Under the pieces are notes generated by a model. It was not told the origin of the DNA. It worked only from the letters and a program-made list of their open reading frames with translations, and made no database searches. Made by a program: the position numbers and the translations under genes. A DNA stretch of 64,000 nucleotides from Corynebacterium sp. CNJ-954 (GTDB lineage: Bacteria; Actinomycetota; Actinomycetes; Mycobacteriales; Mycobacteriaceae): assembly GCF_001942345.1 (NCBI RefSeq), contig NZ_MKKI01000011.1, forward strand, positions 310,001 through 374,000, written 5' to 3'. Below, in pieces: positions 9,927 through 21,024 of this stretch. Within the stretch, counting starts at the first letter, position 1. The number at the start of each line of letters is the position of its first letter.

Positions 9927-11841
9927 CGTCGTCCTCCCCTGCCAACGGCGCCGACGAGGCGATCTGCAGCATGAAGTCGCGGTTGGTCTTGGACTTCCGC
10001 AGCTGCTTGAGCAACAGGTCGATAGCGGCCTGAGGATCCAGCGCGGAGAGGATCCTACGCAGTTTGTGCATCAGGCGGGCCTCGTCGGGCCCCAGCAGGA
10101 GATCGTCCTTGCGTGTTCCGGACGGGTTGACATCGACGGCGGGGAACATGCGACGCTCCGCGATCTTGCGGTCCAGCTTCAGTTCCGCGTTGCCGGTTCC
10201 CTTGAACTCCTCGAAGATCACGGTGTCGCCGGCCGAACCGGTCTCAACCATCGCCGTAGCGATAATCGTCAGCGATCCACCGTCCTCGATGTTGCGGGCC
10301 GCACCCAGGAAACGCTTCGGCGGGTACAGGGCGTTCGAGTCGACACCACCGGAGAGGATACGGCCGGATGCAGGTGAGGAGTTGTTGTACGCACGGCCCA
10401 GGCGCGTGATCGAGTCGAGGAGCACGACGACGTCCTTGCCCTGTTCCACCAGCCGCTTCGCACGTTCGATGGCGAGTTCCGCCACGGCGGTGTGCTCGTT
10501 CGGGGGACGGTCGAACGTCGAGGCGATGACCTCACCACGAACGGAACGTTGCATGTCCGTGACCTCCTCAGGACGCTCGTCGACGAGGACGACCATGAGG
10601 TAGCACTCCGGGTTGTTGACCGTGATCGCGTTGGCGATGTCCTGGAGGATCGTGGTCTTACCGGCCTTGGGCGGCGACACGATCAGCGCACGCTGTCCCT
10701 TACCGATCGGCATGATCAGGTCGATGACGCGGGTGGTCAGAACCTTCGGCTCAGTTTCCAGCCGCAGCCGCTGGTTCGGGTACAGCGGGGTGAGGTTGTT
10801 GAACTTCGGTCGCTGCGCCGCCTGGTCAGGAGCCAGCCCGTTGACGGTCTCTACGGCATGCAGCGGGGTGTACTTCTGGCGGTTGCGTCCCCGCCCCCCG
10901 CCTCCGGCCTGCTGGGCCTTGGCGCCGGGCCGGATTGTGCCGGTGACCGCGTCACCGTGCCGCATCCCGTACTTACGCACCATCTGGATCGGCACATACA
11001 CGTCGGTGGAACCGGCGTGGTAGCCGGTGGTGCGGATGAACGCGGTGTTGGCGTCAGCGAAGTCCAGGATGCCGGCGACCGGCGTGGGTGGCTCGTTGTT
11101 GCCGCCACCGTTGTTCTGGTTCTGGTTGTTCTGGCCGCCCTGGTTGCCACCCCGGTCGCCGCGATCGCCCCGGTTGTTCCTGTTTCCGCGGTCGTTGCGG
11201 TTACGTCCACCACGGTCGTCGGCGTTCTGCTGGTTTCCCCGGTTCTCCCGGTTCTCCTGGTTTCCCCCCTGATCCCCTTTACCTCTGTTCCGCCGGTTCC
11301 TGCGGTTCCTGCGTCCCCGACGGCCACCCTCCTCGTCGCCGTGCTCGCCCCGGTCATTCCGGTCATTCCGGTCGTTGCGTTCAGGCCGGTCGTTCCGGTC
11401 GTTGCTGTCGTGCTCCCCTGAGCCCCGCCCCTCCGCATTGCCGGTGTTGGCAGCGCTCTCAGAGCTGTCAGCGTTCTTTCCGTTGTTCACGTTCTCCACG
11501 TTGTCCGCCGTCGACTGGGGTGCCTGCTGTTCTTTCCTACCTGCCCTGTCCTGCCTGTCGTTCCTGTCCTGCCCAGCTGGTCCGGCGGTCTCCTCCTTCG
11601 CTCGTGCAGAGGCAGATTCCTTCGCCGGGGCTTTCGCCGCTCCGGCAGGCGCCGAGGCCTGAGCCCCTGCGGGACGGCCAGTGCCGATCCCCGCGCTGGC
11701 GATGGCGGAGACCAGCTCGCCCTTCCTCATTCCGGAGATCCCCCGCAGACCCTGCGATGTCGCGATCTGCTTGAGTTCCGCCAGTTTCAGGGAGGCAAGC
11801 CCGTCGTTCTGTGCCCGGGAGACGATGTCCGGCAAAGTCAC
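9919..11841 (-). CDS. rho: Transcription termination factor Rho with large disordered insertion
   Basis: Hexameric RNA-dependent ATPase that terminates transcription. 640 residues, far longer than the about 420 of E. coli Rho. Order: Rho_N helical domain (1-45), an Ala/Lys then Asn/Asp/Arg/Gly-rich low-complexity stretch (about 55-262), RNA-binding cold-shock fold starting at [20 protein letters not shown], then the RecA-like core with Walker A SPPKAGKT near 392 and [15 protein letters not shown]. Start is GTG with AAAGGA upstream. Insertions at this position are known in actinobacterial Rho and give extra RNA binding. Confidence 0.96.
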   Translation of the reverse strand: MTLPDIVSRAQNDGLASLKLAELKQIATSQGLRGISGMRKGELVSAIASAGIGTGRPAGAQASAPAGAAKAPAKESASARAKEETAGPAGQDRNDRQDRAGRKEQQAPQSTADNVENVNNGKNADSSESAANTGNAEGRGSGEHDSNDRNDRPERNDRNDRNDRGEHGDEEGGRRGRRNRRNRRNRGKGDQGGNQENRENRGNQQNADDRGGRNRNDRGNRNNRGDRGDRGGNQGGQNNQNQNNGGGNNEPPTPVAGILDFADANTAFIRTTGYHAGSTDVYVPIQMVRKYGMRHGDAVTGTIRPGAKAQQAGGGGRGRNRQKYTPLHAVETVNGLAPDQAAQRPKFNNLTPLYPNQRLRLETEPKVLTTRVIDLIMPIGKGQRALIVSPPKAGKTTILQDIANAITVNNPECYLMVVLVDERPEEVTDMQRSVRGEVIASTFDRPPNEHTAVAELAIERAKRLVEQGKDVVVLLDSITRLGRAYNNSSPASGRILSGGVDSNALYPPKRFLGAARNIEDGGSLTIIATAMVETGSAGDTVIFEEFKGTGNAELKLDRKIAERRMFPAVDVNPSGTRKDDLLLGPDEARLMHKLRRILSALDPQAAIDLLLKQLRKSKTNRDFMLQIASSAPLAGEDDDE

Positions 11842-12319
11842 AGGTGTCCTTTCGGTTCACCTCCCCCTGCTGTCGACCGACGGCGGTAACCGAAGGACGA
11901 ACCCCGCCACACCGGGTGTGCACGCCCGACAGGCGTCCACAGTCCCTTACAGCGGCAGAACAACGGAAGGTGACGTGCTCTTGTGAGTCGTCGATATGTG
12001 GAACGGATACCACGGTGCGCGCGGGCAACAGGTCCGGCATCTCGTATGCCGACTACTGTCGTGAAGCCCCGGTACCGGAGCAGACGATCACGCCCGGTAG
12101 ATAATGCTGTCGGGGCAGTGCTCCCGCGTGGATTCCCGTGAATCCGGATGACCGTCCACCGTCTCGGACCGGTTCACGACTCTGACTTCTCAGGGCCGAC
12201 GGGATGGCGGTGGTCGGTTCTCGGCACCAATGCTACCACCCGGCCGCCCGGGTATCCCTAATCCGCGCCGGCGTGCCGGTGTCCCGGCGGCCATGCGACC
12301 ATGCGCCGACCCCGTCCCC
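11842..12319. other. Divergent intergenic region between rho and acyl-CoA ligase
   Basis: Nearly 480 bases without a supported gene. It must contain the rho promoter and 5' leader on the minus strand. A TAGATAAT run at 12098-12105 is the most AT-rich promoter-like piece but has no matching -35 in either direction. I see no riboswitch or strong hairpin. A long leader would fit Rho autoregulation; that is inference. Confidence 0.5.
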
Positions 12320-12325
12320 TATCCT
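12320..12325 (+). promoter_or_regulatory. -10 box of the acyl-CoA ligase gene (leaderless)
   Basis: TATCCT ends seven bases before the ATG at 12333, placing transcription start at or next to the start codon. This supports the ATG at 12333 over the longer frame opening at 12204. Confidence 0.5.
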
Positions 12326-12332
12326 TGGTGAC

Positions 12333-14189
12333 ATGGACGGCACCCACCGCACAGAGCCCGGTCACACGACCGGCCCCGCCCCCAGCACCGCGCCCCTCAC
12401 GTCGTCGACGATGCGCGAGTTCCCCCTCACCATGGCCTCCGTGCTCGAGTACGGACGAGTGGTTCACGGATCCACGACGGTGCGTACCTACTACGGGGAA
12501 ACCCCCGAGGACACCACGTTCAGTGAGATAGGGGGTCGCAGCGCCGCTCTTGCGCATGCACTCTCCGATATTGCAGGTGTCGGCCCCGGGGACCGCGTCG
12601 CGACGTTCATGCCCAACATCACCGAGCACCTGGAGTCGCTGTTCGCGGTGACGTCGATGGGTGCGGTACTGCAACCGCTGAACTCCAACCTCGTCGCCGA
12701 CCAGCTCGTGCACATCATCAACCACGCCGGTGACCGGGTGATCATCGGTTCGCCCCGCCTGTCTCGACGGCTGGCCCCGGTGATGCCGGACTGCCCGGAG
12801 ATCCACACGGTGATCGTCACAGGCACCGGTGGTGCCGAAGCGCGGGACGACCTCCACGCGCTCCTCACCGAGGCTGGCCGGGGGGACATCACCGTCCTCA
12901 GCTACGAGGAGATCCTCGACGGGTACGCCACCACGTACACCTGGCCGGAGGTCAGCGAGACCGCTCCGGCTGCTCTGCTGTACTCCACCGGCTCCACCGG
13001 CGCACCCAAGGGGGTGGTGTACTCCCACCGTGCGATGTGGTTGCACGCGATGAATCTCCGCACCCCCGACTCCTTCGGCATCCGTAACGGTCACAGCTTC
13101 CTCTGTACGGTCCCTGTCTTTCACGTACTGAGCTGGGGTGTACCGATCGCCGCCTTCATGGCAGGCACACCGCTGGTCTTCCCCGGCGGAGTTGCCGGTC
13201 CCACGCACCTGGCACATGTCATCGCCGACTCGATGCCACGGATGGCACACGGCGCTCCCAGCGTCTGGATGCAGCTCGTCGTGCACTACCAGCACACACC
13301 ACCGGAGAAGATGAGTCTGCAGGAGATCATTTCCGGCGGTGCGCCCGTGCCCCCCGCGTTGATTGACGCCTGGGAGGAACGGTACGGCGTCGACATGATC
13401 CATTCCTGGGGGATGACGGAGACGGGACCGGTGGGCACGGTCGCCCGTACCCCGGTGGGGGTCGGCGGCGCGGCGCGACGCCGCTACCGCGACAGCCAGG
13501 GGCGGTTCCCCGTCGGGATGGAGTTCCGTGTGGTGTCTGAGGACGGCTCTCCGCTGCAGCCCAACGACCGGTCAAGCGGTGAGATACAGGTCCGCGGCAA
13601 CTGGGTCACCACCGACTACCACCACTCTCCCGCATCGGCCGCGGGCGGTGCCGCACACGTGTTCCGCGGCACGGACGTCGATGATTCCGATGACGCCGCC
13701 GAACGCTTCACCGACGATGGCTGGCTGCGCACCGGTGACATCGGGACGATCACCCGGGACGGGTTCCTCACCGTACACGACCGGCAGACCGACACCATCC
13801 GGTCCGGAGGAGAGTGGATCTACTCAGCGATCCTGGAGAACATCGTCATGGAGTCCGACATGGTCGCAGAGGCCGCGGTCATCGGTGTGCCCGATGAACG
13901 GTGGGGCCAGCGTCCCCTCGCCGTGGTCGTGACGATCGCGGGCGTCGAGCGCGACCGGGACACCGCGGAGACACTCGCTGCGGCCGTCGCCGACAAAGTG
14001 CCCCGCTGGATGGCGCCGGAGTACTGGACCTTCGTCGACCGGATCGACAAGACGTCGGTCGGCAAGTTCGACAAGAAGGATCTCCGCGCGCACCTGGCGT
14101 CCGGGGAGTTCGACGTGATCAAACTGCGTAGTCCTGGGGAACCGAAACCGGACGACGCTTCCGACGACACGCCCCCGGAGACGTCGTAG
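12333..14189 (+). CDS. AMP-forming acyl-CoA synthetase/ligase
   Basis: ATP-dependent activation of a carboxylic (probably fatty) acid to its CoA thioester. 618 residues. The adenylate-forming family motifs are in order: YSTGSTGAPKGVVYSHRAM (P-loop, with STGSTG for the usual TSGTTG) near residue 220, GMTETGP near 360, LRTGDIGT near 470, and the hinge plus C-terminal lid DRQTDTIRSGGEWI with the final catalytic lysine region SVGKFDKKDLR. The pattern resembles the medium/long-chain AlkK-like group; the substrate cannot be read from sequence. It interrupts the thrB-rho order found in mycobacteria and converges on thrB. Confidence 0.85.
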   Translation: MDGTHRTEPGHTTGPAPSTAPLTSSTMREFPLTMASVLEYGRVVHGSTTVRTYYGETPEDTTFSEIGGRSAALAHALSDIAGVGPGDRVATFMPNITEHLESLFAVTSMGAVLQPLNSNLVADQLVHIINHAGDRVIIGSPRLSRRLAPVMPDCPEIHTVIVTGTGGAEARDDLHALLTEAGRGDITVLSYEEILDGYATTYTWPEVSETAPAALLYSTGSTGAPKGVVYSHRAMWLHAMNLRTPDSFGIRNGHSFLCTVPVFHVLSWGVPIAAFMAGTPLVFPGGVAGPTHLAHVIADSMPRMAHGAPSVWMQLVVHYQHTPPEKMSLQEIISGGAPVPPALIDAWEERYGVDMIHSWGMTETGPVGTVARTPVGVGGAARRRYRDSQGRFPVGMEFRVVSEDGSPLQPNDRSSGEIQVRGNWVTTDYHHSPASAAGGAAHVFRGTDVDDSDDAAERFTDDGWLRTGDIGTITRDGFLTVHDRQTDTIRSGGEWIYSAILENIVMESDMVAEAAVIGVPDERWGQRPLAVVVTIAGVERDRDTAETLAAAVADKVPRWMAPEYWTFVDRIDKTSVGKFDKKDLRAHLASGEFDVIKLRSPGEPKPDDASDDTPPETS

Positions 14190-14230
14190 GGGGTTGCCGG
14201 GAAAGTCGTCCCAGGCCCGCTTCCGGGCTG

Positions 14231-15211
14231 TCAGTCGACCTCGACCGAAGCTCGTCGTCCGATACCGGTCTCCAGGACGGCGATCCCCCTGCCCCTGGCC
14301 TCTTCCAGCAGCGGAGCATCGACAGCGGTCGTCGACAGGACCATGACCGTCGGCCCGGCCCCGGACAGGAAGGCCGGGAAACCCAGGTTTCGCAGTCTGT
14401 TGACCCACTCGGTCGTGACCGGCAGAACCTCCGCGCGGTACGGCTGGTGCAACCGGTCGCGTGTAGCCTCCCACAACAGTTCAGGGTACGAGCTCAGTGC
14501 CAGGGGCAGAAGTGCAGCTCGGGACACATTGAACCGGGCGTCCTGGTGGGACACATCGCTCGGCAGAACCCTGCGTACCGCCTCGGTCGACGCGTGGAAG
14601 TCCGGGATCAGTGCGGTCGCGGAGATATCCGGGTGCACGGGGACGGCGACGGCGTGGTATTCCGGGGCGCTACGGCCGTCGACCGGGATATTGGTCCAGG
14701 AGACCACTCCCCCGCCGAGGACACACGCGGCAGCATTGTCGGGGTGCCCCTCGAACGCCGACGACAGCTGGATCAGCGTATCGTCTCCCAGCGCACCGGT
14801 GGGGTGGTCTCCGCCCGCGAGACCGCTGGCGGCCGCCACGCCGGCGACCGCGGCCGCCGCCGAGGATCCCAGGCCGCGCGAGTGCGGAATGCTGTTCCGG
14901 CACACGATCCGCAGGCCCCCGACGCTCACGCCCGCCTCGTGTAGACCGGCACGCAGCGCACGGACCACAAGGTGCCGCTCGTCGAGAGGGACCTCGCCCT
15001 CGCCTTCACCGTGCACGGTGATGTCCAGACCGGCGTCGGTCGACTCCACCTCGACGGTGTCATACAGCCCGACGGCGAGACCGAGGGTGTCGAAACCAGG
15101 ACCGAGGTTCGCGGTGGACGCCGGTACGGTCACCGTCACCCTGCGGCCGGGGGCGACCGTCCGCGTCGGTGCCTCGGCGCCACCTGTGCCCGCAGTCGAA
15201 CCGGACATCAT
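14231..15211 (-). CDS. thrB: Homoserine kinase
   Basis: Phosphorylates homoserine on its hydroxyl, the fourth step from aspartate to threonine. 326 residues, GHMP kinase fold. The ATP-binding motif is [17 protein letters not shown] near residue 110, and the late GHMP motif appears as [12 protein letters not shown]. It starts with ATGATG whose first ATG overlaps the thrC stop as ATGA, so it is translationally coupled to thrC. Last gene of the minus-strand argS-lysA-hom-thrC-thrB run. Confidence 0.95.
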   Translation of the reverse strand: MMSGSTAGTGGAEAPTRTVAPGRRVTVTVPASTANLGPGFDTLGLAVGLYDTVEVESTDAGLDITVHGEGEGEVPLDERHLVVRALRAGLHEAGVSVGGLRIVCRNSIPHSRGLGSSAAAAVAGVAAASGLAGGDHPTGALGDDTLIQLSSAFEGHPDNAAACVLGGGVVSWTNIPVDGRSAPEYHAVAVPVHPDISATALIPDFHASTEAVRRVLPSDVSHQDARFNVSRAALLPLALSSYPELLWEATRDRLHQPYRAEVLPVTTEWVNRLRNLGFPAFLSGAGPTVMVLSTTAVDAPLLEEARGRGIAVLETGIGRRASVEVD

Positions 15212-16290
15212 GCGAGGTCCAGTGCCTCAGCGACCGCATTGGTGTCGACGTCGATCGGGGTCGGCTCCGGCATCTCGCTCAGCGCAGTCGTCGGATCCTT
15301 CAACCCGTGACCGGTGACGGTGCACACGATGCGCTGCCCCTTGTCGATCTTCCCCTCAGCGTGGGCGGCCAGCAGGCCGGCCACCGACGACGCCGACGCC
15401 GGCTCGACGAAGACACCTTCGCGGGCGGCGATGAGACGGTAGGCCTCGAGGATCTTCTCATCCGTCGCGGCACGGAACTCTCCGCCGGACTCCTCCTTGG
15501 CCGCCACCGCCTGGTGCCAGGACGCCGGGTTGCCGATGCGGATGGCGGTGGCCACGGTCTCGGGTTCGAGCACCGGTTCACCGCTGACCAGTGGCGCAGC
15601 ACCCACGGCCTGCACACCGAGCATCACCGGTCGCTTCGTCGACAGGCCTGCCTCGGCGTACTCGGAGTACCCCTTCCAGTAGGCGGTGATGTTCCCCGCG
15701 TTCCCCACCGGCAATGCGTGGATGTCGGGGGCGTCGCCGAGCGCGTCGACGATCTCGAAAGCGGCGGTCTTCTGCCCTTCGATGCGCATCGGGTTGACCG
15801 AATTCACCAGGGCGATCTCCGGGAAGTCGGTGGTGGTCTTACGCACGAGCTCCAGGCAGTCGTCGAAGTTTCCGCGGACCTGGATGATCCGGGCTCCGTG
15901 CATGACCGCCTGGGAGAGCTTGCCCTGGGCGATCTTGCCCTCGGGGATCAGCACTGCCGAGGCGATCCCGGCCCGCGCTGCGTAGGCGGCGGCCGAGGCC
16001 GAGGTGTTGCCGGTGGAGGCGCACATCAGCACTTTCTTGCCGGCATGGACGGCGTCCGTCACGGCCACGGTCATCCCGCGGTCCTTGAACGAACCGGTCG
16101 GGTTAGCTCCCTCGACCTTGAGCCAGACATCGCACCCGGTGATCTCTGAAATGTGGTTCGCCCTGATCAGCGGGGTCCCACCCTCGTTGAGGGTCACCGG
16201 CTCCCAGTCCGCGGCGAAGGGCATCCAGTCACGGTACTCGTTGATCAGGCCGGTCCAGTGGTGGAGCACCGGGGTGCGCTTATCGGTCAT
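15208..16290 (-). CDS. thrC: Threonine synthase
   Basis: PLP enzyme converting O-phosphohomoserine to threonine. 360 residues, the short actinobacterial class. The PLP lysine is in [20 protein letters not shown] near residue 60, and the phosphate-binding glycine loop appears as [13 protein letters not shown]. Its ATG overlaps the hom stop codon by one base (TGATG) and its stop overlaps thrB (ATGA), so the three genes are coupled. Corynebacterium glutamicum keeps thrC apart from hom-thrB; here the order is mycobacterial. Confidence 0.95.
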   Translation of the reverse strand: MTDKRTPVLHHWTGLINEYRDWMPFAADWEPVTLNEGGTPLIRANHISEITGCDVWLKVEGANPTGSFKDRGMTVAVTDAVHAGKKVLMCASTGNTSASAAAYAARAGIASAVLIPEGKIAQGKLSQAVMHGARIIQVRGNFDDCLELVRKTTTDFPEIALVNSVNPMRIEGQKTAAFEIVDALGDAPDIHALPVGNAGNITAYWKGYSEYAEAGLSTKRPVMLGVQAVGAAPLVSGEPVLEPETVATAIRIGNPASWHQAVAAKEESGGEFRAATDEKILEAYRLIAAREGVFVEPASASSVAGLLAAHAEGKIDKGQRIVCTVTGHGLKDPTTALSEMPEPTPIDVDTNAVAEALDLA

Positions 16291-17615
16291 CAGTTGCCTT
16301 CCATTCGGATCACGCTGTTGACGGCCTTCACGGCGTCAAGGTTCTTGAGGTTGTCCACCGTCGACTCGAGGTCGCTTTCGGCGGCGTGGTGGGTGATGAC
16401 GACCAGTCGTGCCCCGGCGTCGCCCGCCTCCTCCTGCCGGACGGTCTTCAGCGACACACCCTGCACGGAGAATGTCGAGGCGACCTCCGCCAGCACACCC
16501 GGGCGGTCGTCGACGACCATGTCGACGTGGTAGCGGGTGCGTACCGACCCGAAATCGCCGACAGGCAGGTTGGCGTAGGTCGACATGCCCGGGGCACGTC
16601 CACCGTGCACGATATTGCGCGCGGCAGCGACCACGTCACCGAGCACCGCAGATGCGGTGGGGGCACCGCCGGCGCCGTTACCGTAGAACATCAGGCGCCC
16701 GGCGTACTCTGCGACGACGAAGATCGCGTTGAAGGACTCGCTCACACTGGACAGCGGGTGGTCCAGCGGAATCAGCGCCGGGTAGACCCGTGCGGAGACG
16801 GACTCCTGCCCCTGGTCGTCGACGAGCCGCTCACAGATGGCAAGCAGCTTGATGGTGCAGCCGGCGGCCTTGGCTGCCTCGATGTCTGCGACGTTGATCG
16901 AACGGATTCCCTCGACATGCACGTCATCGCTGCCGACCGGGGAATGGAACGCAAGGTTCGCCAGGATCGCAGCCTTGGACGCGGCGTCGTAGCCGTCCAC
17001 GTCGGCAGAGGGGTCCGCCTCGGCGTACCCGAGGGCGGTGGCCTCGGCAAGCATCTCGTCGTAGGACGCACCACGCTTGTACATCGCGTCGAGGATGAAG
17101 TTCGTGGTGCCGTTCACGATACCCATGACCTGGTTGACCCGGTCCCCTGCCAGGGAACGGCGCAGCGGTCCGACCACGGGAATCGCCGCGGCGACGGCGG
17201 CCTCGAAGAACAGGTCGGCCCCGGAGGAGTCTGCAGCCTCGGACAGCTCGCCGGCGTGCGCGGCGACCAGCGCCTTATTCGCCGTCACCACGGACTTGCC
17301 GGCACGCAGTGCAGACAGCACGACGGTCCGCGGGTAGTCGATACCACCGATCACCTCGATGACCAGGTCGATGTCCTCGCGGTTGACGAGCCCGAAGGCA
17401 TCATCGGTGAGGAGTTCGGCGGGCACACCCGGGCGGGGCTTGGACAGGTCAGACACGGCGATCCCGCGGACCTCGATCGGCCCACCGGTGCGGGCGGTGA
17501 AGTCCTGCGCGTCGTCCTGGAGGATCCGCAGAACCTCGGTGCCCACGGTTCCCATACCCAGCAGCGCTACGCCGACGGTGGGCGCGGCGGCATTGTTGTC
17601 AGCCTGATCAGCCAT
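16290..17615 (-). CDS. hom: Homoserine dehydrogenase
   Basis: NAD(P)H-dependent reduction of aspartate semialdehyde to homoserine, the branch point between lysine and threonine. 441 residues. Order: Rossmann motif [15 protein letters not shown], catalytic domain with [14 protein letters not shown], and a C-terminal ACT domain ([20 protein letters not shown]) that mediates threonine feedback inhibition in relatives. GGGAGAG precedes the ATG at 17615; an ATG 12 codons upstream has no such site. Confidence 0.95.
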   Translation of the reverse strand: MADQADNNAAAPTVGVALLGMGTVGTEVLRILQDDAQDFTARTGGPIEVRGIAVSDLSKPRPGVPAELLTDDAFGLVNREDIDLVIEVIGGIDYPRTVVLSALRAGKSVVTANKALVAAHAGELSEAADSSGADLFFEAAVAAAIPVVGPLRRSLAGDRVNQVMGIVNGTTNFILDAMYKRGASYDEMLAEATALGYAEADPSADVDGYDAASKAAILANLAFHSPVGSDDVHVEGIRSINVADIEAAKAAGCTIKLLAICERLVDDQGQESVSARVYPALIPLDHPLSSVSESFNAIFVVAEYAGRLMFYGNGAGGAPTASAVLGDVVAAARNIVHGGRAPGMSTYANLPVGDFGSVRTRYHVDMVVDDRPGVLAEVASTFSVQGVSLKTVRQEEAGDAGARLVVITHHAAESDLESTVDNLKNLDAVKAVNSVIRMEGN

Positions 17616-17681
17616 TACTCTCCCGAAGTTGTCTCGTGTGGGGTCTGTCATGTGAAAGTTCGTTTTCCCGATGATAAACCA

Positions 17682-19084
17682 TCAGAAATTCTCCAGCGCG
17701 AGCACGTCCTCTACCGTCTCCCGGCGGATCATCACCCGGGACTCCCCGTCTGCCACGACAACCACGGGTGGACGGGTCATCATGTTGTAACGGGAGGCCA
17801 TCATGTAGCAGTACGCACCCGTGGCGGGTATGACGAGGAGGTCACCCGGGGCGATGTCGTCGGGCATCAGGCGTCATTGATCAGGATGTCACCGGACTCG
17901 CAGTGACTGCCGACCACCCGGGTGGAGACAAGCTCTCCGGCAGCCAACCGGTTCGCCAGGCGGCAGTCGTATTCCGCCTGGTACAGCGCCGGCCGGATGT
18001 TGTCGCTCATCCCCCCGTCCACGGAGATGTAGCGACGGACCGTGTCGTCGGCGGTATGGACGTCCTTGACCGTACCGACCCGGTAGACGGTGACGGCAGA
18101 CGGTCCGACCACGGCACGACCCGGTTCGACATTGACCACCGGCGCGCTGACCCCGTAGGACGCCGCCTTCGTCGCGACGCGGGACAGGAGGTCACCGGCG
18201 ACCTCCTCGACGTCGAGCGCCTCCTGGTCCGGGGTGTAGGCGATTCCGTAACCGCCCCCGAGGTCGAGGACGTCCAGGGCCGACACATCGGCGTCCGCGG
18301 TGTTCTCACCGCTGACCAGACGGGCCCAGAGCCCCAGGAGACGATCCGCCGCCAGTGCGAAGCCGTCGGCCTCGAAGACCTGGGAACCGACGTGGCAGTG
18401 CAGGCCCCGCAGCCGCAGTCCGTCGGTGGACAGGCACGACAGGCAGGCGTTCTCCGCGGAACCCGACGCCAGCGAGAAACCGAACTTCTGGTCCTCGTGG
18501 CTCGTGGCGATGAACTCATGGGTGTCGGCGTGAACCCCCGGCTTCACCCGCACGAGGACGTCCTGGATCCGTCCTTCCCGCCGGGCGATGTCGGCAACCC
18601 GTTCGATCTCGATGAGCGAGTCGATGACGACAAGTTCGACCCCGGCCCGCACCGCGGCGGTGATGAACTCGTGGTTCTTGTTGTTTCCGTGCACGGTGAT
18701 GCGCTCGGACGGGAAACCGGCGGCCAGCGCGACGGCAAGTTCACCGTGACTGGCCACGTCGAGTGCGAGCCCCTCCTCGTCGACCCACCGGCAGACTGTG
18801 CGTGACAGGAAGGCCTTGGACGCATAGTGCACCCGCTCGCCGCCACCGAATGCATCGGCCAGACGTCGGCACCGCGCACGGAAGTCGGCCTCGTCCATGA
18901 TGAACATTGCCGTGCCGTACTGGTCTGCCAGGTGTGTGACGCGGTTACCGGCGATGGCCAGTTCGCCGTCCTCAGTCCGCCCGGATGAGGCCGGGAACAC
19001 ATGGGCCGGGATCTTGTTGAAGTCCTCGAGGGTCTCGGTCCGCTTACGCAGCGGAACCTGAGGGAGGTGAACGTCGGGATCCAT
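17682..19084 (-). pseudogene. lysA: Diaminopimelate decarboxylase, split by a single-base frameshift
   Basis: PLP enzyme converting meso-diaminopimelate to lysine. Two frames together make one protein of about 467 residues. The upstream part (17867-19084) holds the PLP lysine VHYASKAFL and the substrate motif CESGD, then stops. The downstream part (17682-17867) restarts as [19 protein letters not shown] and carries [12 protein letters not shown], whose tyrosine contacts PLP in this family. Adding one C at 17868 on the plus strand (one G on the coding strand) restores ...NDAWMPDD. The break creates a TGATG stop-start overlap, so coupled synthesis of two pieces cannot be excluded. Loss would cause lysine need but not cell-wall loss, because diaminopimelate is made upstream. 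Confidence 0.9.
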
Positions 19085-19093
19085 GGAGTCGGG

Positions 19094-20770
19094 TCACATC
19101 CTCTCTGGGGCAGAGACGCCGAGCAGTCCAAGGGCGTTGGCGAGGACGCGACGGGTGGCATCCGCCAGCGCCAGCCGCGCCAGGAACACCGGAGCGGTGG
19201 CGTCCCCTGTCGGTTCGTCGGACTTGGGGAGAATCTGGCAGGAGTCGTAGAAGCGGTGGAAGGTTCCCGCCAGGTGCTCGGCGTACCGGGCGATACGGTG
19301 AGGCTCACGCAGTTCCGCGGCTGTGGCCACGACACCCGGGAACTCACCCAGAGTGCGGATGAGATCGCCTTCACGGTCGTGGTCGAGCAGCGAGAAATCG
19401 AGTGTGGACAGGTCCTCCGGAAGACTCACGCCGATGTCAGCGGCCTTACGCTGCAGCGAGCACAGGCGGGCGTGGCCGTACTGGACGTAGTAGACCGGGT
19501 TGTCGCTGGTTTCGCTCGCCCACAGGCCCATGTCGATGTCCAGTGACGAGTCGACGGAAGTGCGGATCAGGGCGTAGCGGGCCGCATCCACCCCGATCGC
19601 CTCCACCAGGTCGTCGAGTGTGATGACCGTGCCGGCACGCTTGGACATGCGCACGGCTTTTCCGTCACGCACCAGGTTGACCATCTGGCCGATGAGCACC
19701 TCGACCTGGTCGGAGTCGTAACCGAGCGCGGACGCCGCGGCCTTCAGCCTGGCGATGTATCCGTGATGGTCGGCACCGAGCATGTAGATGCACAGGTTGT
19801 GCCCACGGTCGATCTTGTCGGCGATGTAGGCGATGTCGCCGGCGATGTAGGCGGCGTTTCCGTCCGACTTGATGACGACCCGGTCCTTGTCGTCGCCGAA
19901 CTCCGAGGAACGCAGCCACCACGCGCCGTCAGCCTCGTAGAGGTTGCCGTTCTCCTTCAGCGTGACGATCGCCTTGTCCACGGCGCCGGAGTCGAAGAGC
20001 GCATTCTCGTGGAAGAACACGTCGAACTCCGTGCCGAACTCAGCCAGCGTCTGCTTGATATGTGCGAACATCAGCTCGACACCCTGGGAACGGAAGAGCT
20101 CCTGGACCGTGGCATCGTCGTGGTCCGCCCAATCCGGGGTCGCCTCCATGATCTGGTTGGCGATGTCGGAGATGTACTCTCCGCCGTAACCGTCCTCCGG
20201 GGCAGGTTCGTTCTTCGCCGACGCCACCAGTGAGCGTGCGAAACGGTCGATCTGGGTGCCGTGGTCGTTGAAGTAGTACTCGCGGGTCACCGCAGCGCCG
20301 CGGGCGGTGAGAATACGGCCCAGCGAGTCACCGACGGCTGCCCACCGGGTGCCTCCGAGGTGGATCGGGCCGGTGGGGTTGGCGGAGACGAACTCCAGGT
20401 TGATGCGCTGGTCTGCGTAGTCGTCGCCGGTACCGTAGGAGTCTCCGGCCTCGATGATGTCCGCGACAAGCTTGCCCTGGGCGTCGGCGGCGAGCCGGAT
20501 GTTGATGAACCCGGGGCCGGCGATGGACGCCTCATCAACACCGTCGACGCGGCTGAGCTCGTCAGCCAACCAGGCCCCGAGGTCGCGGGGGTTTGTTCCC
20601 GCCTTCTTCGCGGTCTGCAGTGCGATATTGGTGGCGTAGTCACCGTGTTCCGGGTTTCGGGGACGCTCGACGGTAGCCGGGTCCGGCGCGACAGTGGGGT
20701 CGAGATCATGCTCCGTCAGGACGGTGCGGGTGGTCTCGGTGATGATGGAGGCGAGTTCAGCTGGAGTCAC
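19094..20770 (-). CDS. argS: Arginyl-tRNA synthetase
   Basis: Charges tRNA-Arg; class I. 558 residues from a GTG at 20770, giving the usual [13 protein letters not shown]-terminus. The HIGH-type signature is HLGG in [13 protein letters not shown], and the KMSKS position reads [13 protein letters not shown]. The C-terminal DALR anticodon-binding domain has [16 protein letters not shown] and the closing FRLY-like region. A TTG six codons upstream is possible, but a -10 box eight bases before the GTG indicates a leaderless start. First gene of the lysine-threonine run; a tRNA-Arg gene lies upstream on the other strand. Confidence 0.95.
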   Translation of the reverse strand: MTPAELASIITETTRTVLTEHDLDPTVAPDPATVERPRNPEHGDYATNIALQTAKKAGTNPRDLGAWLADELSRVDGVDEASIAGPGFINIRLAADAQGKLVADIIEAGDSYGTGDDYADQRINLEFVSANPTGPIHLGGTRWAAVGDSLGRILTARGAAVTREYYFNDHGTQIDRFARSLVASAKNEPAPEDGYGGEYISDIANQIMEATPDWADHDDATVQELFRSQGVELMFAHIKQTLAEFGTEFDVFFHENALFDSGAVDKAIVTLKENGNLYEADGAWWLRSSEFGDDKDRVVIKSDGNAAYIAGDIAYIADKIDRGHNLCIYMLGADHHGYIARLKAAASALGYDSDQVEVLIGQMVNLVRDGKAVRMSKRAGTVITLDDLVEAIGVDAARYALIRTSVDSSLDIDMGLWASETSDNPVYYVQYGHARLCSLQRKAADIGVSLPEDLSTLDFSLLDHDREGDLIRTLGEFPGVVATAAELREPHRIARYAEHLAGTFHRFYDSCQILPKSDEPTGDATAPVFLARLALADATRRVLANALGLLGVSAPERM

Positions 20771-20778
20771 AACCCACG

Positions 20779-20784
20779 AGAGTA
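20779..20784 (-). promoter_or_regulatory. -10 box of argS (leaderless)
   Basis: On the minus strand TACTCT ends eight bases before the GTG of argS, with no Shine-Dalgarno in between. This is the layout of leaderless corynebacterial promoters. Confidence 0.45.
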
Positions 20785-20830
20785 ACAAGGAGGGGTGAAC
20801 ACACCGCGAATCGCGTCCCGTGCGGGGGTT

Positions 20831-20861
20831 TTGCGGTGCCGTGGACCCACGGTGCTATAGT
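20831..20861 (+). promoter_or_regulatory. Promoter of tRNA-Arg
   Basis: TATAGT at 20856-20861 is a good -10 placed nine bases before the mature tRNA. TTGCGG at 20831-20836 is a possible -35 with a long 19-base spacer. Confidence 0.5.
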
Positions 20862-20870
20862 AACCGCATT

Positions 20871-20943
20871 GCCTCCGTAGCTCAGGGGATAGAGCACTGG
20901 TTTCCGGTACCAGCGGTCGGACGTTCGAATCGTCTCGGGGGCA
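20871..20943 (+). tRNA. tRNA-Arg (anticodon CCG)
   Basis: A 73-base cloverleaf can be folded: acceptor GCCTCCG pairing with CGGGGGC (one T-G wobble), D arm GCTC...GAGC, anticodon stem CTGGT/ACCAG around loop TTCCGGT (anticodon CCG, reading CGG), and a T loop with GTTCGAATC. The discriminator base is A and the 3' CCA is not encoded. Confidence 0.93.
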
Positions 20944-20950
20944 CATCCTG

Positions 20951-20989
20951 CGGCCCGGCCACCATCATTGATGGTGGCCGGGCCGTTTT
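20951..20989 (+). terminator. Intrinsic terminator after tRNA-Arg
   Basis: A long perfect stem CGGCCCGGCCACCATC...GATGGTGGCCGGGCCG with a three-base loop is followed by TTTT. It terminates the tRNA transcript and also sits just past the end of the convergent SbcC-like gene, where it may help stop that operon. Confidence 0.85.
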
Positions 20990-21024
20990 CTGCATGCGCA
21001 CGGTGGTTAAGGTGTCTCCCCTCG

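Noticed and set aside
16386..17906. 506-codon open frame on the plus strand antisense to hom
   Set aside because: High-GC antisense shadow; hom is complete, and the frame lacks family motifs and a ribosome-binding site.
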